From: Sphingobacterium hungaricum
GTDB lineage: Bacteria; Bacteroidota; Bacteroidia; Sphingobacteriales; Sphingobacteriaceae
Direction: 5' to 3'
Assembly (NCBI RefSeq): GCF_015210005.1
Contig: NZ_MU158698.1
Location: 1,845,352-1,909,351, forward strand
Length of the DNA: 64,000 bases
The position numbers and the translations under genes were made by a program. The stretch's first letter is position 1, and the number at the start of each line of letters is the position of its first letter. This document shows positions 17,207 to 26,426 of this stretch, piece after piece. Below the pieces are notes generated by a model that saw nothing but the letters and a program-made list of their open reading frames with translations, did not search any database and was not told the origin of the DNA.

Positions 17207-17656
17207 TTAGACTGTTTTCTCAAAACAAATACTGTTTTCGATTCCAATGTATTGTCCATAATTAGGTATGATTCGATAGCCCGATTTTTTGTACAAAGCA
17301 ATGGCTTCCGGCTGTTTCTTTCCTGTCTCTAATACGCAAGATGCATAACCAAGTTCAGATGCCCAGTTCTCCAAACCTGCAAGAATTTTGCTTGCAATTC
17401 CTTTTCCTCGCTGGTAGGGAAGCACGTACATGCGTTTGACCTCCATGGCATCCTTTGAAAATTCCTTGATTGCTCCGCAACCCACTGCGGTTTCATTCTC
17501 GTAAGCAACTAGAACCTGTTTGAGAGCATCAATTTTATTAAACTGATGATAAAAATCATGCTCATCTCCATCACGTATTTTTAAATCGCTATCTAATTCT
17601 TTAACGAGGCTTCGAAAATCTCTATCCGAGGAATCGGTTTTTACTAATGAAATCAT
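17207..17656 (-). CDS. GNAT-family N-acetyltransferase
   Basis: 149 residues, one GNAT domain. Seen: the beta4 strand VKRMYVLPYQRGKGIASKILAGLE, holding the acetyl-CoA pyrophosphate-binding loop Q-R-G-K-G-I-A (motif A, about residues 82-88), and the C-terminal beta5-alpha4 unit YASCVLETGKKQPEAIALYKKSGYRIIPNYG. It transfers an acetyl group from acetyl-CoA to an unidentified amine. It shares a minus-strand unit with the SnoaL-like lipoprotein gene downstream. Confidence 0.88.
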   Translation of the reverse strand: MISLVKTDSSDRDFRSLVKELDSDLKIRDGDEHDFYHQFNKIDALKQVLVAYENETAVGCGAIKEFSKDAMEVKRMYVLPYQRGKGIASKILAGLENWASELGYASCVLETGKKQPEAIALYKKSGYRIIPNYGQYIGIENSICFEKTV

Positions 17657-17718
17657 GAAATACTATTTTGACAGACTAAAATTAGGTTATTCTATCCAAA
17701 TCTAGGATTATGAAGCAC

Positions 17719-17753
17719 AAAAAAATCCCGCTTATTGCTAAGCGGGATTTTTT
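17719..17753 (-). terminator. Bidirectional terminator after tsf
   Basis: Stem AAAAATCCCGCTTA / TAAGCGGGATTTTT with a 4-nt loop, A-run and T-run on opposite sides, 23 nt after the tsf stop. Confidence 0.9.
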
Positions 17754-17775
17754 GCTATTCGGTGACGAATTAGAA

Positions 17776-18612
17776 TTAAGCTCCTAATTGTACACGTTTG
17801 AATGAAGAAACTGTTAATCCTTTAGAAACACCATCTAAGAATTGAGTGATGTTTTTAGAAGAATCTTTAACAAATTCTTGGTTCAATAACGTATTGTCTT
17901 TGTAGAATTTGTTTAATTTTCCAGCAGCGATTTTCTCAACCATTTCTTCTGGTTTACCTTCTGCACGGATTTGCTCTTTCGCGATCTCTAACTCACGCTC
18001 GATTGTGCGAGAATCAACACCATCTTTATCGATAGCAACTGGATTCATTGCCGCGATTTGCATAGCAACATCTTTTCCAGCAGCTTCAACACCTTCGCCA
18101 GCAGCAGAAAGACCAACTAAAACACCTAAACGGTAGTTTGCGTGGATATAAGCTACAACTTCAGGAGCTTCAACAGTTTCGTATGTAGAAACTTCGATTT
18201 TCTCTCCGATTTTACCAGTTTGGTCGATCAATAAATCAGCGATTTTAACACCATTGATTTCTAAAGCTTTCAAATCATCTAAAGAAGCTGGTTTGTTAGC
18301 CAAAGCAGTTTCAGCGATTGATTCCGCGAAAGCGATAAAATCAGCATTTTTAGCTACGAAATCTGTTTCACAGTTTACTTCAACAACTACTCCTGATTTT
18401 TTATCCGAAGATGCTTTTGCAATGATTACTCCTTCGTTAGATTCGCGATCTTGACGACTTGCAGCTACTTTAGCACCTTTTTTACGTAAATAGTCAACGG
18501 CAGCTTCGAAGTCACCGTTAGCTTCTACTAAAGCTTTTTTACAATCCATCATACCTGCGCCTGTTTGTTGACGCAATTTGTTTACATCTGATGCAGAAAT
18601 TTGTACTGACAT
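17776..18612 (-). CDS. tsf: Elongation factor Ts
   Basis: 278 residues, normal length. The N-terminal UBA-like domain (ASDVNKLRQQTGAGMMDCKKALVEANGDFEAAVDYLRKKG) and the EF-Tu contact motif CETDFVAKN are intact. It is the nucleotide-exchange factor that regenerates EF-Tu-GTP in the cytosol. It is last in the minus-strand cluster rplM-rpsI-rpsB-tsf. A hairpin with a T-run (18692-18762) separates it from rpsB, and no strong promoter is visible in between, so its expression probably depends on read-through or a weak promoter. Confidence 0.98.
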   Translation of the reverse strand: MSVQISASDVNKLRQQTGAGMMDCKKALVEANGDFEAAVDYLRKKGAKVAASRQDRESNEGVIIAKASSDKKSGVVVEVNCETDFVAKNADFIAFAESIAETALANKPASLDDLKALEINGVKIADLLIDQTGKIGEKIEVSTYETVEAPEVVAYIHANYRLGVLVGLSAAGEGVEAAGKDVAMQIAAMNPVAIDKDGVDSRTIERELEIAKEQIRAEGKPEEMVEKIAAGKLNKFYKDNTLLNQEFVKDSSKNITQFLDGVSKGLTVSSFKRVQLGA

Positions 18613-18691
18613 GATATTTTTTTTTATAAAATTACTAGTTGAATGATAACAGCATGTTATTAAAATAAGGTTTTGCTGTTAAGTTTAATTA

Positions 18692-18762
18692 AGAAAAAAA
18701 CCGGACAAACATACTGGCTTAAGGAATAATTTCCTGAAACTAGCGATGTTTATCCGGTTTGC
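18692..18762 (-). terminator. Long hairpin with T-run between rpsB and tsf
   Basis: On the minus strand: AAACCGGATAAACAT, a middle containing a smaller AGGAA/TTCCT hairpin, then ATGTTTGTCCGGTTTTTTT. The outer stem is about 15 bp with one mismatch. It sits directly after the rpsB stop at 18772 and should terminate or attenuate transcription into tsf. Confidence 0.75.
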
Positions 18763-18771
18763 TATAGAAAA

Positions 18772-19584
18772 TTATTCTACGTCTTTTGATTTACGAGCGC
18801 GTCTTCCAGGATTGTTCGCATCAACTGCTTCCTCTCCGTTATCCACAGCCGCTTTAGCAGCAGCAGCTTCTTTTTCGACGTCATCTTCTTTATCACGTTT
18901 ACGTTCGTCTAATCCTTCTTGGATTGCTTGTCCGATTACGTTAGCGATTAAGCTGATGGATTTAGTCGCATCATCATTCGCTGGAATAGGGAAGTCAATG
19001 TTCGTAGGGTCAGAGTTTGTATCTACCATTGCGAAAGTAGGGATGTTCAATTTCATTGCTTCAGCAACAGCGATGTGTTCTTTTTTCACATCAATGATGA
19101 ATAAAGCAGCAGGTAAACGGTTTAAATCAGCGATACCTCCTAAAAGGCTTTCTAATTTAATACGCTCACGTTGAATCATCAATTTTTCTTTTTTAGATAA
19201 TACATCGTAAGTTCCATCTTTTTGCATTTTGTCAATGTTTGACATTTTTTTGATGGATTTACGTACTGTAGCGAAGTTGGTAAGCATACCACCTAACCAA
19301 CGCTCTGTAACGAAAGGCATGTTTGCAGCCTGTGCTTGTTGAGCAATGATTTCTTTCGCTTGTTTTTTAGTCGCTACGAATAATACTTTGCGACCAGATT
19401 TAACGATTTGTTTGATAGCTGAAGCAGCTTCGTCCAATTTCGTTAAAGTTTTATTTAAATCGATAATGTGAATGCCGTTACGTTCCATGAAAATGTACTT
19501 AGCCATTTTCGGATCCCATTTACGAGTAAGGTGACCAAAGTGCACACCTGCATCCAATAAGTCTTGATAAGTTGTTCTTGCCAT
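18772..19584 (-). CDS. rpsB: 30S ribosomal protein S2
   Basis: 270 residues. The conserved start TYQDLLDAGVHFGHLTRKWDPKMAKYIF and the TERWLGGMLTNFATVRKSI block identify S2. It is longer than the common 235-250 residues because of a charged, Ala-rich C-terminal tail (from about residue 225, ending RRARKSKDVE), a kind of extension seen in Bacteroidota. It is assembled late into the 30S head region and contacts S1. It lies 18 nt after rpsI, in the same operon, and is followed by the hairpin at 18692-18762. Confidence 0.98.
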   Translation of the reverse strand: MARTTYQDLLDAGVHFGHLTRKWDPKMAKYIFMERNGIHIIDLNKTLTKLDEAASAIKQIVKSGRKVLFVATKKQAKEIIAQQAQAANMPFVTERWLGGMLTNFATVRKSIKKMSNIDKMQKDGTYDVLSKKEKLMIQRERIKLESLLGGIADLNRLPAALFIIDVKKEHIAVAEAMKLNIPTFAMVDTNSDPTNIDFPIPANDDATKSISLIANVIGQAIQEGLDERKRDKEDDVEKEAAAAKAAVDNGEEAVDANNPGRRARKSKDVE

Positions 19585-19602
19585 TTTTTGTGCCTCCTTA
19601 GA

Positions 19603-19989
19603 TTAACGTTTACTGAATTGGAATTTACGACGAGCTTTGCGACGTCCTGGTTTCTTACGCTCAACCATACGGTCATCACGAGTTACCAATCCTTTTGCGC
19701 GCAATGCTGGTTTAACTTCTGGGTCAAGTTCTACTAATGCTTTCGCAATAGCTAAACGAACAGCTTCCGCTTGTCCTTTGACACCACCACCTTGAACGTT
19801 AACTTTAACATCAAAATTTGCAACAGCTTCAGCAACACTTAATGATTGTGTTACGATATATTGCAAAGGCAATGTTGGAAAATATTCCTTGTAATCTTTA
19901 CCGTTTACGGTAATGTTACCGCTACCAGCGCCTAAGTAGATGCGGGCAACAGCAGTTTTTCTTCTTCCTGAAGTATTAGTTGTTGACAT
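19603..19989 (-). CDS. rpsI: 30S ribosomal protein S9
   Basis: 128 residues. Family features: GRRKTAVARIYLGAGSG at the N-terminus, GGVKGQAEAVRLAIAKAL in the middle, and the basic RKKPGRRKARRKFQFSKR tail that reaches the P-site tRNA in the 30S subunit. It follows rplM by 11 nt; L13 and S9 are coupled in most bacteria. Confidence 0.98.
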   Translation of the reverse strand: MSTTNTSGRRKTAVARIYLGAGSGNITVNGKDYKEYFPTLPLQYIVTQSLSVAEAVANFDVKVNVQGGGVKGQAEAVRLAIAKALVELDPEVKPALRAKGLVTRDDRMVERKKPGRRKARRKFQFSKR

Positions 19990-20000
19990 GTCGGTTCTCC

Positions 20001-20444
20001 TTAAAATTTAACTGGTTTTGGATTTTGTGCCTCATGCTTGTGTTCGCCACCAGCATAAACAAAAAGATTTTTAAACAATTGACGACCTAAACGATTTTTA
20101 GGTAACATACCGCGTACCGCTTTCTCAACGATGCGCTCAGGATGTTTTGCCAATAACTCTTTTGGAGTCACGAAACGTTGACCACCTGGATAACCTGTGT
20201 AGCGAACATAAGTTTTGTCGCCCATTTTGTTTCCTGTCAATCTAATTTTGTCTGCATTGATAACGATTACATTATCACCGCAGTCTACGTGAGGGGTAAA
20301 GGAAGGCTTATTCTTTCCGCGAATAACTTTCGCGATTTCACTAGCCAAACGCCCCAAAATCTCGCCTTCAGCGTCAACAACGATCCATTCCTTGGTAACG
20401 GTGTTCTTGTTGGCAGAGACAGTTTTGTAACTTAACGTATTCAC
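20001..20444 (-). CDS. rplM: 50S ribosomal protein L13
   Basis: 147 residues. Conserved segments are [48 protein letters not shown] and [31 protein letters not shown]. It is an early-assembling 50S protein. It is the first gene of the rplM-rpsI-rpsB-tsf cluster, with a leader of about 55 nt and a clear -7 box upstream (20508-20515). Confidence 0.98.
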   Translation of the reverse strand: MNTLSYKTVSANKNTVTKEWIVVDAEGEILGRLASEIAKVIRGKNKPSFTPHVDCGDNVIVINADKIRLTGNKMGDKTYVRYTGYPGGQRFVTPKELLAKHPERIVEKAVRGMLPKNRLGRQLFKNLFVYAGGEHKHEAQNPKPVKF

Positions 20445-20478
20445 TTGCTTTTGATTAATTATTTATAAAATTATTTTA

Positions 20479-20515
20479 TCCTACTGTACTCACTACAATT
20501 AGGACTGCAAAGGTA
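20479..20515 (-). promoter_or_regulatory. rplM: rplM promoter box and leader hairpin
   Basis: Minus-strand TACCTTTG at 20508-20515 fits the -7 box TAnnTTTG. Right at the predicted transcript start lies a possible hairpin: TCCTA (20504-20500) with TAGGA (20483-20479), plus an inner TGTA/TACA pair. L13 is a plausible ligand for such a leader, but the stem is modest and partly at the start site. Confidence 0.4.
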
Positions 20516-20731
20516 TGAAATATATTTATTGTAAAAAAATAATATCTTCTAAAATGTTATACAGGTTTATACGTTATTTAATCGTACATCTGTGTCCTTC
20601 GCAATTTTGATTTAACAATTATTAAGGGTTGTTAAATTAAACTTAATGGAATTTTAGTCATCTTTGTTAAATTAGATGAATTGTAAACGTGAAATTCATC
20701 GAAATAAATAATTCAAAAATTCAGTTTTTTA

Positions 20732-22441
20732 ATGAGTAAAAATAAATATTTCAGTTTAGTAGTCGCCTTTTATGTTTTCTTGCAATTAAGCAGTTTAGGT
20801 AGTGTAACAGCGCAACAGCTCGAGAAGCCTTACCATAATAAGTTAATGCAGGTAGAAGAGCGGTTGAAAACTGGGGACATTCCCAATGCATTGGCCACGC
20901 TTGATGAGATTTTGAAAGAATATCCAGATGCTTCCGAGGTTCATTATGCGAAAGCATTGATTTATGGACAAGGCCGTGATTTAGACACCGCGATTCCTTC
21001 GGCCAAGTCGGCTTATGAATTGGAGAAAACCAATTTGCTTTATTCGAATTACCTGATGGAATTGTACAAAAGTAAAGGTGATTTCGCTTCTGCCATATTG
21101 TTAGTCGATGAACTGATTGCGCTTAATCCGAGCATTTCGCAATTAAGACGTGAGAAAATCATGTTGCTCCATACCAGCAAGCAATCTGAACTTGCCTTAA
21201 AAAGTTACGATGAAGCGGTCGAAGTATTGGGAGAGTCGGATACGATCGATGTATTAAAGGCTGAAATCCTAGTCGATTTGAAGCGCTTGGATGAAGCTAA
21301 AGTTATTTTGGTGAAATGGCAGAAACAGGCATCTCCAATCCGTCAGGTATATAGCACATTGGGATACATCTATCTTCAGGAACAAAATCCTAAACAATCG
21401 GTAATCGTTTTGCAAGAGGGTCTCAAAAATTCAAAAGATGATTTGTTATACCTCGACTTAGCTGACGCAATGATGGCGAGCAAGAAAGAAGTTCAGGCAT
21501 TTGATGCCTTGAAAATGGCTTTCAAATCGGATATGGTCGAATACATTGACAAACATCGGGTCATGCAATCGGTCATTAATGGACAAAATAAATTGACGCT
21601 TGACCAAAAGCAAGAGCTTGCAAATATATTGGTGCTAAAATATCCACGCATTGCCGATAGCCATGTATTCAAGGGCGATGTGCTTTGGATAAAGACGCAA
21701 TTGTCGGAAGCCCGTTCGCTGTTTTTAACTGCTGTAGGGATTAATCCGAGACACGTCGATGCTTGGAGAAAGCTGATTAACGTCGAATTGTCGATGAGTG
21801 ATTTTAAATCTGCTATCGCGCATGGACAAGAAGCAATGCATACAAATCCAAGCAGTGCTATTCTTACGTACTTTACAGGAATAGCCTACATGCTTGATAA
21901 AGATACGGCGCAAGCTAGAGAATACCTTGAGCAGGCATTAAATTTAAGCACCAACGAAAATGAATTTGTTCAATCGATGATTTATGGTTCATTGGGAGAT
22001 TTGTACCATGAATTGAAAATGGTTTCTGCATCCGACGTGGCTTATGAAGAAGCGATTCGTTTGGATGAAGAAAATGTGTCGGCGCTGAATAATTACGCTT
22101 ATTATTTGTCGTTGCGGAAACAGGATTTAGGAACAGCTGCGCAACATGCTAAGCGAGCAAATGAGATTGACCCGAATTCGGGCACTTATCAAGATACCTA
22201 TGCTTGGGTGTTGTTTCAGCAAGGAAATTATCCGGAAGCGTTAGTTTGGATTGAAAAAGCAGTAAGAGGTTCAGATGTGTCGGCGGTATTGTTCGAACAT
22301 TATGGAGATATTTTAATGAAAAATGGGAGAGAGAAGGACGCAATAAAGCAATGGGAAAAGGCATTGACTTTAAGCTCCGGTGATACAGAACAAAATCAAA
22401 AAATTAAATTAAAGATTAGTGAGAAAAAGTATATTGATTAA
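20732..22441 (+). CDS. TPR-repeat envelope protein
   Basis: 569 residues, with a signal peptide (VVAFYVFLQLSSLGSVTAQQ; cleavage near residue 27) and then tetratricopeptide repeats over nearly the full length. They are clearest near the C-terminus (ALNNYAYYLSLRKQDLGTAAQHAKRANEIDPNSGTYQDTYAWVLFQQGNYPEALVWIEKA). It is a periplasmic or outer-membrane-facing scaffold that presumably binds partner proteins. The DUF4292 lipoprotein gene overlaps its end by 23 nt, which means coupled translation, and an EnvC-like gene follows. This order suggests a role in envelope or peptidoglycan assembly; the partner is unknown. Confidence 0.85.
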   Translation: MSKNKYFSLVVAFYVFLQLSSLGSVTAQQLEKPYHNKLMQVEERLKTGDIPNALATLDEILKEYPDASEVHYAKALIYGQGRDLDTAIPSAKSAYELEKTNLLYSNYLMELYKSKGDFASAILLVDELIALNPSISQLRREKIMLLHTSKQSELALKSYDEAVEVLGESDTIDVLKAEILVDLKRLDEAKVILVKWQKQASPIRQVYSTLGYIYLQEQNPKQSVIVLQEGLKNSKDDLLYLDLADAMMASKKEVQAFDALKMAFKSDMVEYIDKHRVMQSVINGQNKLTLDQKQELANILVLKYPRIADSHVFKGDVLWIKTQLSEARSLFLTAVGINPRHVDAWRKLINVELSMSDFKSAIAHGQEAMHTNPSSAILTYFTGIAYMLDKDTAQAREYLEQALNLSTNENEFVQSMIYGSLGDLYHELKMVSASDVAYEEAIRLDEENVSALNNYAYYLSLRKQDLGTAAQHAKRANEIDPNSGTYQDTYAWVLFQQGNYPEALVWIEKAVRGSDVSAVLFEHYGDILMKNGREKDAIKQWEKALTLSSGDTEQNQKIKLKISEKKYID

Positions 22442-23207
22442 AACCGCATTATTTTCGCTGATGATTGTGCTCTTGAGCGGATGTCATTCAAAGAAAAATG
22501 CAGCATCAAGAAAAAAGAATATGTCAAAAGGTACGATAGAAAACAACAATGTCATTAAGACGTTTGAAGTAAGTAACCTGAATTATTTTACGTTTTCGGG
22601 TAAAGCTAAAGCTAAAGTTTCGTTGAATAAAGCATCTCATGATGTGACGGCAAATATTCGCATCCAAAAAGATAAAGCAATCTGGATTTCGGTGACTGCT
22701 TTATTGGGAATTGAAGTTGCGCGTGTTTTGATCACTCCGGATAGTGTCAAAATCTTGAATAAACTGCAAAGCACCTATATCAGCAAACCTTTCAGTTACA
22801 TCTATAATTACACAAGCGAAGGCGTTACATTTGATATTCTGCAAGATTTATTGGTCGGAAACATTTCTTCGAATTTGTTAAGGACCGAAAATGTTCAAGT
22901 TGCTTCAAGCGAGGATGATGTACAGATTATTGGAATCAAAGATGATTTGACATTTAATTATGGCCTAAATGAAAGTCATAGGCCTTACCTGTTTAAATTG
23001 ACTGAAAATGGCGTAAATCAAAATATGGAAGCAACGTATAGAAATTATACAACAGTAAATGGGCACGGATTCCCGCAAGTATTTTCGTTGCAGGCGCAAG
23101 GAGACAACATCGAAGTTAAAGCTAATTTGGAATATAGCAAGTTAGAATTTAACGAAAATGTGGAAATTCCTTTCGCAGTTCCGTCGCGATACAAAGTAAT
23201 AAATTAG
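22419..23207 (+). CDS. DUF4292 lipoprotein, LolB-like fold
   Basis: 262 residues from a GTG start inside the end of the TPR gene. The N-terminus is a lipoprotein signal with lipobox LLSGC. The body is the DUF4292 domain: FSGKAKAKVSLNKASHDVTANIRIQKDKAIWISVTALLGIEVARVLITPDSVKILNKL, the strand pattern also used by LolA/LolB lipoprotein carriers. A part in lipoprotein or envelope transport is plausible but unproven. GTG is accepted because the signal peptide follows directly and the overlap fits translational coupling. An EnvC-like gene lies 96 nt downstream. Confidence 0.85.
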   Translation: MRKSILIKTALFSLMIVLLSGCHSKKNAASRKKNMSKGTIENNNVIKTFEVSNLNYFTFSGKAKAKVSLNKASHDVTANIRIQKDKAIWISVTALLGIEVARVLITPDSVKILNKLQSTYISKPFSYIYNYTSEGVTFDILQDLLVGNISSNLLRTENVQVASSEDDVQIIGIKDDLTFNYGLNESHRPYLFKLTENGVNQNMEATYRNYTTVNGHGFPQVFSLQAQGDNIEVKANLEYSKLEFNENVEIPFAVPSRYKVIN

Positions 23208-23303
23208 TGATACAAAGATATTAAATTCAGTTTTTTTACTTTCGTATTGTGTATATCCTTATTTTTGAAAGTTTTAAAACCGAAAAAGAAATTAGTGCGG
23301 TTC

Positions 23304-24584
23304 ATGTATTTTAAAAAAATAGTAGCAAGTATAAGTTTATTGTTTCTCTGTGTCGGAATTACTTTTGCTCAAAGTAGTTTGGAATTAAAGAAACAACGAG
23401 AGAAGATAGATTCTGAAATCGCTGAACTTCAAAAAATTATTCGAGCGAAAACGCAAGAAAAATTATTATCTCAAAAGGAGGTTTCTGCATTAAGCAGGCA
23501 GTTAGACCTTCGGGAAGATAAAATCAGCACCATCAATTCAGAATTGAGGGTATTGAACAATCAGATTTCAAAAAACAACCAAGCCGTCTCCTCGCTAAAA
23601 GCTGAATTAGAGAAAATGCGTAAGGATTACGAAAAGATGATTTTGTTCGCTTTTCGCAATAAGAACGCATACAATAAGATGATGTTTATTTTTGCATCCA
23701 AAGATTTTAACCAGGGCTTTAAGCGTGTGAAGTATTTACAGCAATTCAATGATGCGCGTAAAGTTAAAGCTGGTGAAATTGAGAAAACGCAAAAAGAAAT
23801 TGAGCTTAAGATTGCTCAACTGGAACGCGATAAGCAAACACAAAATGCTTTGTTGAAGGAACAACAAGCGGAACGTGCTGTAATTGCCAAAGACCGTTCG
23901 GAACATTCAAGGGAGTTAAATCAATTAGCCAAAGAAGAACGTACATTCCGAGGTCAATTGACCAAGAAACAACAGGAGCTTAAACGACTGGATGCAGCAA
24001 TCAAGAATGCTGTACGCCGCGAGGTGGAAGCTGCTAGACGTGCAGAAGAGGAACGCGTTCGTCGTTTGGCTGAGGCCGAAGCGAGAAGAACAGGAAAAAC
24101 GGTAGAAGAAGCTGAGAAAACAGTAGAAAAGAAAACGGGTTCTGCGGTATTAAATGCAACACCGGAAGCGACAAAACTTTCTGCAGATTTCAAAGCCAAC
24201 CGAGGCGGATTGCCTTGGCCAGTTTCGCAAGGGAACATTGTTGCGCGTTATGGTATGAATACGGTGGAAAGAGGCGTGCGTGTATTCAATGATTACATCA
24301 CGATTCGTACGGGCGATAGTGCTCCAGTCAAGGCTGTGTTCTCAGGGACTGTTACAGTAGCGATTATGATGGGTGGAACAGGAGCGGTTGCTGTGCAGCA
24401 TGGAGAGTTCTTTACGGTGTATTCGAATTTAAAATCAATATCCGTTTCGAAGGGACAAAAAGTAAGTACAGGTCAATCAGTAGGGGTTGCGGGAGAAAAT
24501 TCAGATTTAGGATTCTCCACAATTGACTTAACGATTTACCAAGGTACGAACGCTGTGAACCCTGAAATTTGGATTGGGAAATAA
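23304..24584 (+). CDS. EnvC-like murein hydrolase activator with degenerate LytM domain
   Basis: 426 residues from the ATG at 23304, where a signal peptide begins (YFKKIVASISLLFLCVGITFAQ). Starting at the in-frame ATG 57 nt earlier would put 19 mostly basic residues before it. Residues about 22-265 form two long coiled coils; the C-terminal 125 residues are a peptidase M23/LytM domain. The zinc ligands are missing: ERGVRVFNDYITI replaces the usual H-x-x-x-D segment, and GFSTIDLTIY replaces the HxH motif. So it should not cut peptidoglycan, but, like E. coli EnvC, could switch on amidases during division. Amidase candidate in this window: 43264-44154. Confidence 0.85.
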   Translation: MYFKKIVASISLLFLCVGITFAQSSLELKKQREKIDSEIAELQKIIRAKTQEKLLSQKEVSALSRQLDLREDKISTINSELRVLNNQISKNNQAVSSLKAELEKMRKDYEKMILFAFRNKNAYNKMMFIFASKDFNQGFKRVKYLQQFNDARKVKAGEIEKTQKEIELKIAQLERDKQTQNALLKEQQAERAVIAKDRSEHSRELNQLAKEERTFRGQLTKKQQELKRLDAAIKNAVRREVEAARRAEEERVRRLAEAEARRTGKTVEEAEKTVEKKTGSAVLNATPEATKLSADFKANRGGLPWPVSQGNIVARYGMNTVERGVRVFNDYITIRTGDSAPVKAVFSGTVTVAIMMGGTGAVAVQHGEFFTVYSNLKSISVSKGQKVSTGQSVGVAGENSDLGFSTIDLTIYQGTNAVNPEIWIGK

Positions 24585-24657
24585 GAGTAATAAAAAAAAT
24601 AGTTATATTTGTTAATATGTGCTTAGCAGTTTGCTAAAAGCTATAAATTTAAAAGTT

Positions 24658-24879
24658 ATGTATACATCAGGGTTATTATTTATTGGAACTCAAGAAATTA
24701 TCATCATAGTGGTATTGGTTCTATTGTTATTTGGGGGTAAAAAAATCCCTGAATTGATGCGTGGTCTAGGTCGCGGTGTGAAGGAGTTTAAAGATGGTCA
24801 ACGTGAAGAGCCAGCAGAACATAACAGCAACAACAACACGACTACACCCAATAATGATACAGTTAACAATCAACGTTAA
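24658..24879 (+). CDS. tatA: TatA/E-family twin-arginine translocase subunit
   Basis: 73 residues from the ATG at 24658; an in-frame start 39 nt earlier is rejected because TatA begins just before its membrane helix. One membrane segment ([14 protein letters not shown]), then the hinge [21 protein letters not shown], the TatA amphipathic helix, and a short Asn/Thr-rich tail. TatA forms the pore-like assembly that moves folded proteins across the inner membrane with TatC. A -7 box TATATTTG lies at 24604-24611. A second TatA is encoded at 51266-51790; no tatC is in the window. Confidence 0.9.
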   Translation: MYTSGLLFIGTQEIIIIVVLVLLLFGGKKIPELMRGLGRGVKEFKDGQREEPAEHNSNNNTTTPNNDTVNNQR

Positions 24880-24898
24880 TTTATCATTCTAAATGATA

Positions 24899-24940
24899 CG
24901 AAAGTTTCATTAGGTCTAAGGACTTAATGAAACTTTTTTA
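24899..24940 (+). terminator. Terminator after tatA
   Basis: Stem AAAGTTTCATTA ... TAATGAAACTTT with inner GTC/GAC pairs, then TTTTT. Confidence 0.88.
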
Positions 24941-24978
24941 TTTATAGCATTTCTCAAAACCAATAGTTGGAATAATCT

Positions 24979-26400
24979 ATGAAAAGAACATTTTTAAAAA
25001 TTTTAACCGTATTATTTGTTTTAGTTGTCCAAAAAGTAAGTGCTCAGGAAATCGCCGAAGAATCTGGAAGCGGCGTTTTTCAAAGCATTATTTTGACCAA
25101 TGTAGAGAAGCAAAACGAAATTATCTACAATCACCTCGATTCGATTAAACAACATGCTCAGAAAGAAATTTCATTTGATGATGAAGACGTGATGATTGTC
25201 AAACGTCTGCAAAGAATCCAAAAAACGGTTCCTTTAGAATACAATGACCAGGTGAAAGCTTATCTGGAAAAGTATGTCTCAAGAAATTACAAACCTTACA
25301 TAGAGAAGCTGCTAGGTTTAAGCCAATTTTATTTTCCGATTTACGAAAAGATTTTTGCGGAAACTGGACTTCCCGATGAAGTGAAGTATTTATCAGTAGT
25401 TGAATCATCTTTAGACCCTAATTTGGTGTCGACCTCTGGAGCTGTAGGCCCATGGCAATTCATGTATCCCACGGCTAAAATATATGACCTTTCGATGAAT
25501 ACCTATGTCGACGAGCGTAAAGATGCGTATGCAACTTCATACGCGGTTTCAAAGTATTTGTTTGAGGCTTATGATGAGTTCAACGATTGGTTGCTGGCTT
25601 TGGCCTCATACAACTGCGGAAGAGGTTGTGTGCGCAGAGCGATTGCTCGTTCAGGAATTAATCAGCCAACTTTTTGGCAACTGTCATCTTTCTTGCCACA
25701 AGAAACGAGGAATTACATTCCGAAATTCATCGCAATGACTTATGTGCTTAATCACAGCAACGAATACAGCTTAGAAATTCCAAATTCAGAAATGGCTATG
25801 GATTACGAGGTATTGATGGTCGATAAGCCCGTAAATCTACAGCATGTTGCCTCAGCCGTTAATTTACCGCTGGATATTTTAAAGAAGTTTAATCCTTCTT
25901 ACAAAAAGAATATTGTGAATGGTTCTGTGGAATTGCCTCAACGCTTGTTGTTGCCTCACGAAGGCAGTTTAAATGATTCGTTAGTTTATGCCGCATTGAA
26001 TTCTCCGGCAAATCTTCCTGTAGCATTTGAATATGCTTCCATTGAGAAAACGAACCAATACACTAGCTCGACGCATAAAGTTAGAAATGGTGAAACATTG
26101 ACTGCTTTAGCCGATAGATATGGCGTTTCTGTTCAAGAGCTTCGTTCTTGGAATTCATTGACATCAAAGAGCTCAATAAGCGGCAGAAATTTAGTTGTCC
26201 GCAAGCCTGAAAATACTCGATTGGCGAGTAAACCGGCGACGAGCGCGAAGTACATTACCTACGTCGTGAAAAAAGGAGATACCTTGTCAGGAATTGCCAG
26301 TAAGTATAAGGGAGCGACTGTAACGAAAATTAAGTCGGATAATAATCTGCGAAATGCAAACCTTAGAATAGGAACTAAATTGAAGATTTCAAAAAGCTAG
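24979..26400 (+). CDS. MltD-type lytic transglycosylase with two LysM domains
   Basis: 473 residues with a signal peptide (to about residue 22). The SLT domain spans about 115-250, with catalytic Glu142 in YLSVVESSLDPN, then SGAVGPWQFMYPTAK and the ALASYNCGRGCVRRAI block. Two LysM domains follow at about 363-406 (HKVRNGETLTALADRYGVSV) and about 425-471 (YVVKKGDTLSGIASKYKG), which bind glycan strands. It cleaves peptidoglycan between MurNAc and GlcNAc, forming 1,6-anhydro ends. It has its own region after the tatA terminator and converges with the PyrR-like gene. Confidence 0.92.
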   Translation: MKRTFLKILTVLFVLVVQKVSAQEIAEESGSGVFQSIILTNVEKQNEIIYNHLDSIKQHAQKEISFDDEDVMIVKRLQRIQKTVPLEYNDQVKAYLEKYVSRNYKPYIEKLLGLSQFYFPIYEKIFAETGLPDEVKYLSVVESSLDPNLVSTSGAVGPWQFMYPTAKIYDLSMNTYVDERKDAYATSYAVSKYLFEAYDEFNDWLLALASYNCGRGCVRRAIARSGINQPTFWQLSSFLPQETRNYIPKFIAMTYVLNHSNEYSLEIPNSEMAMDYEVLMVDKPVNLQHVASAVNLPLDILKKFNPSYKKNIVNGSVELPQRLLLPHEGSLNDSLVYAALNSPANLPVAFEYASIEKTNQYTSSTHKVRNGETLTALADRYGVSVQELRSWNSLTSKSSISGRNLVVRKPENTRLASKPATSAKYITYVVKKGDTLSGIASKYKGATVTKIKSDNNLRNANLRIGTKLKISKS

Positions 26401-26426
26401 ACTTTTTCGAGCCATAAATAGGTAAA

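Noticed and set aside
17185..17301. N-terminal extension of the SnoaL lipoprotein
   Set aside because: It overlaps the GNAT gene and would hide a perfect lipoprotein signal that begins at 17184.
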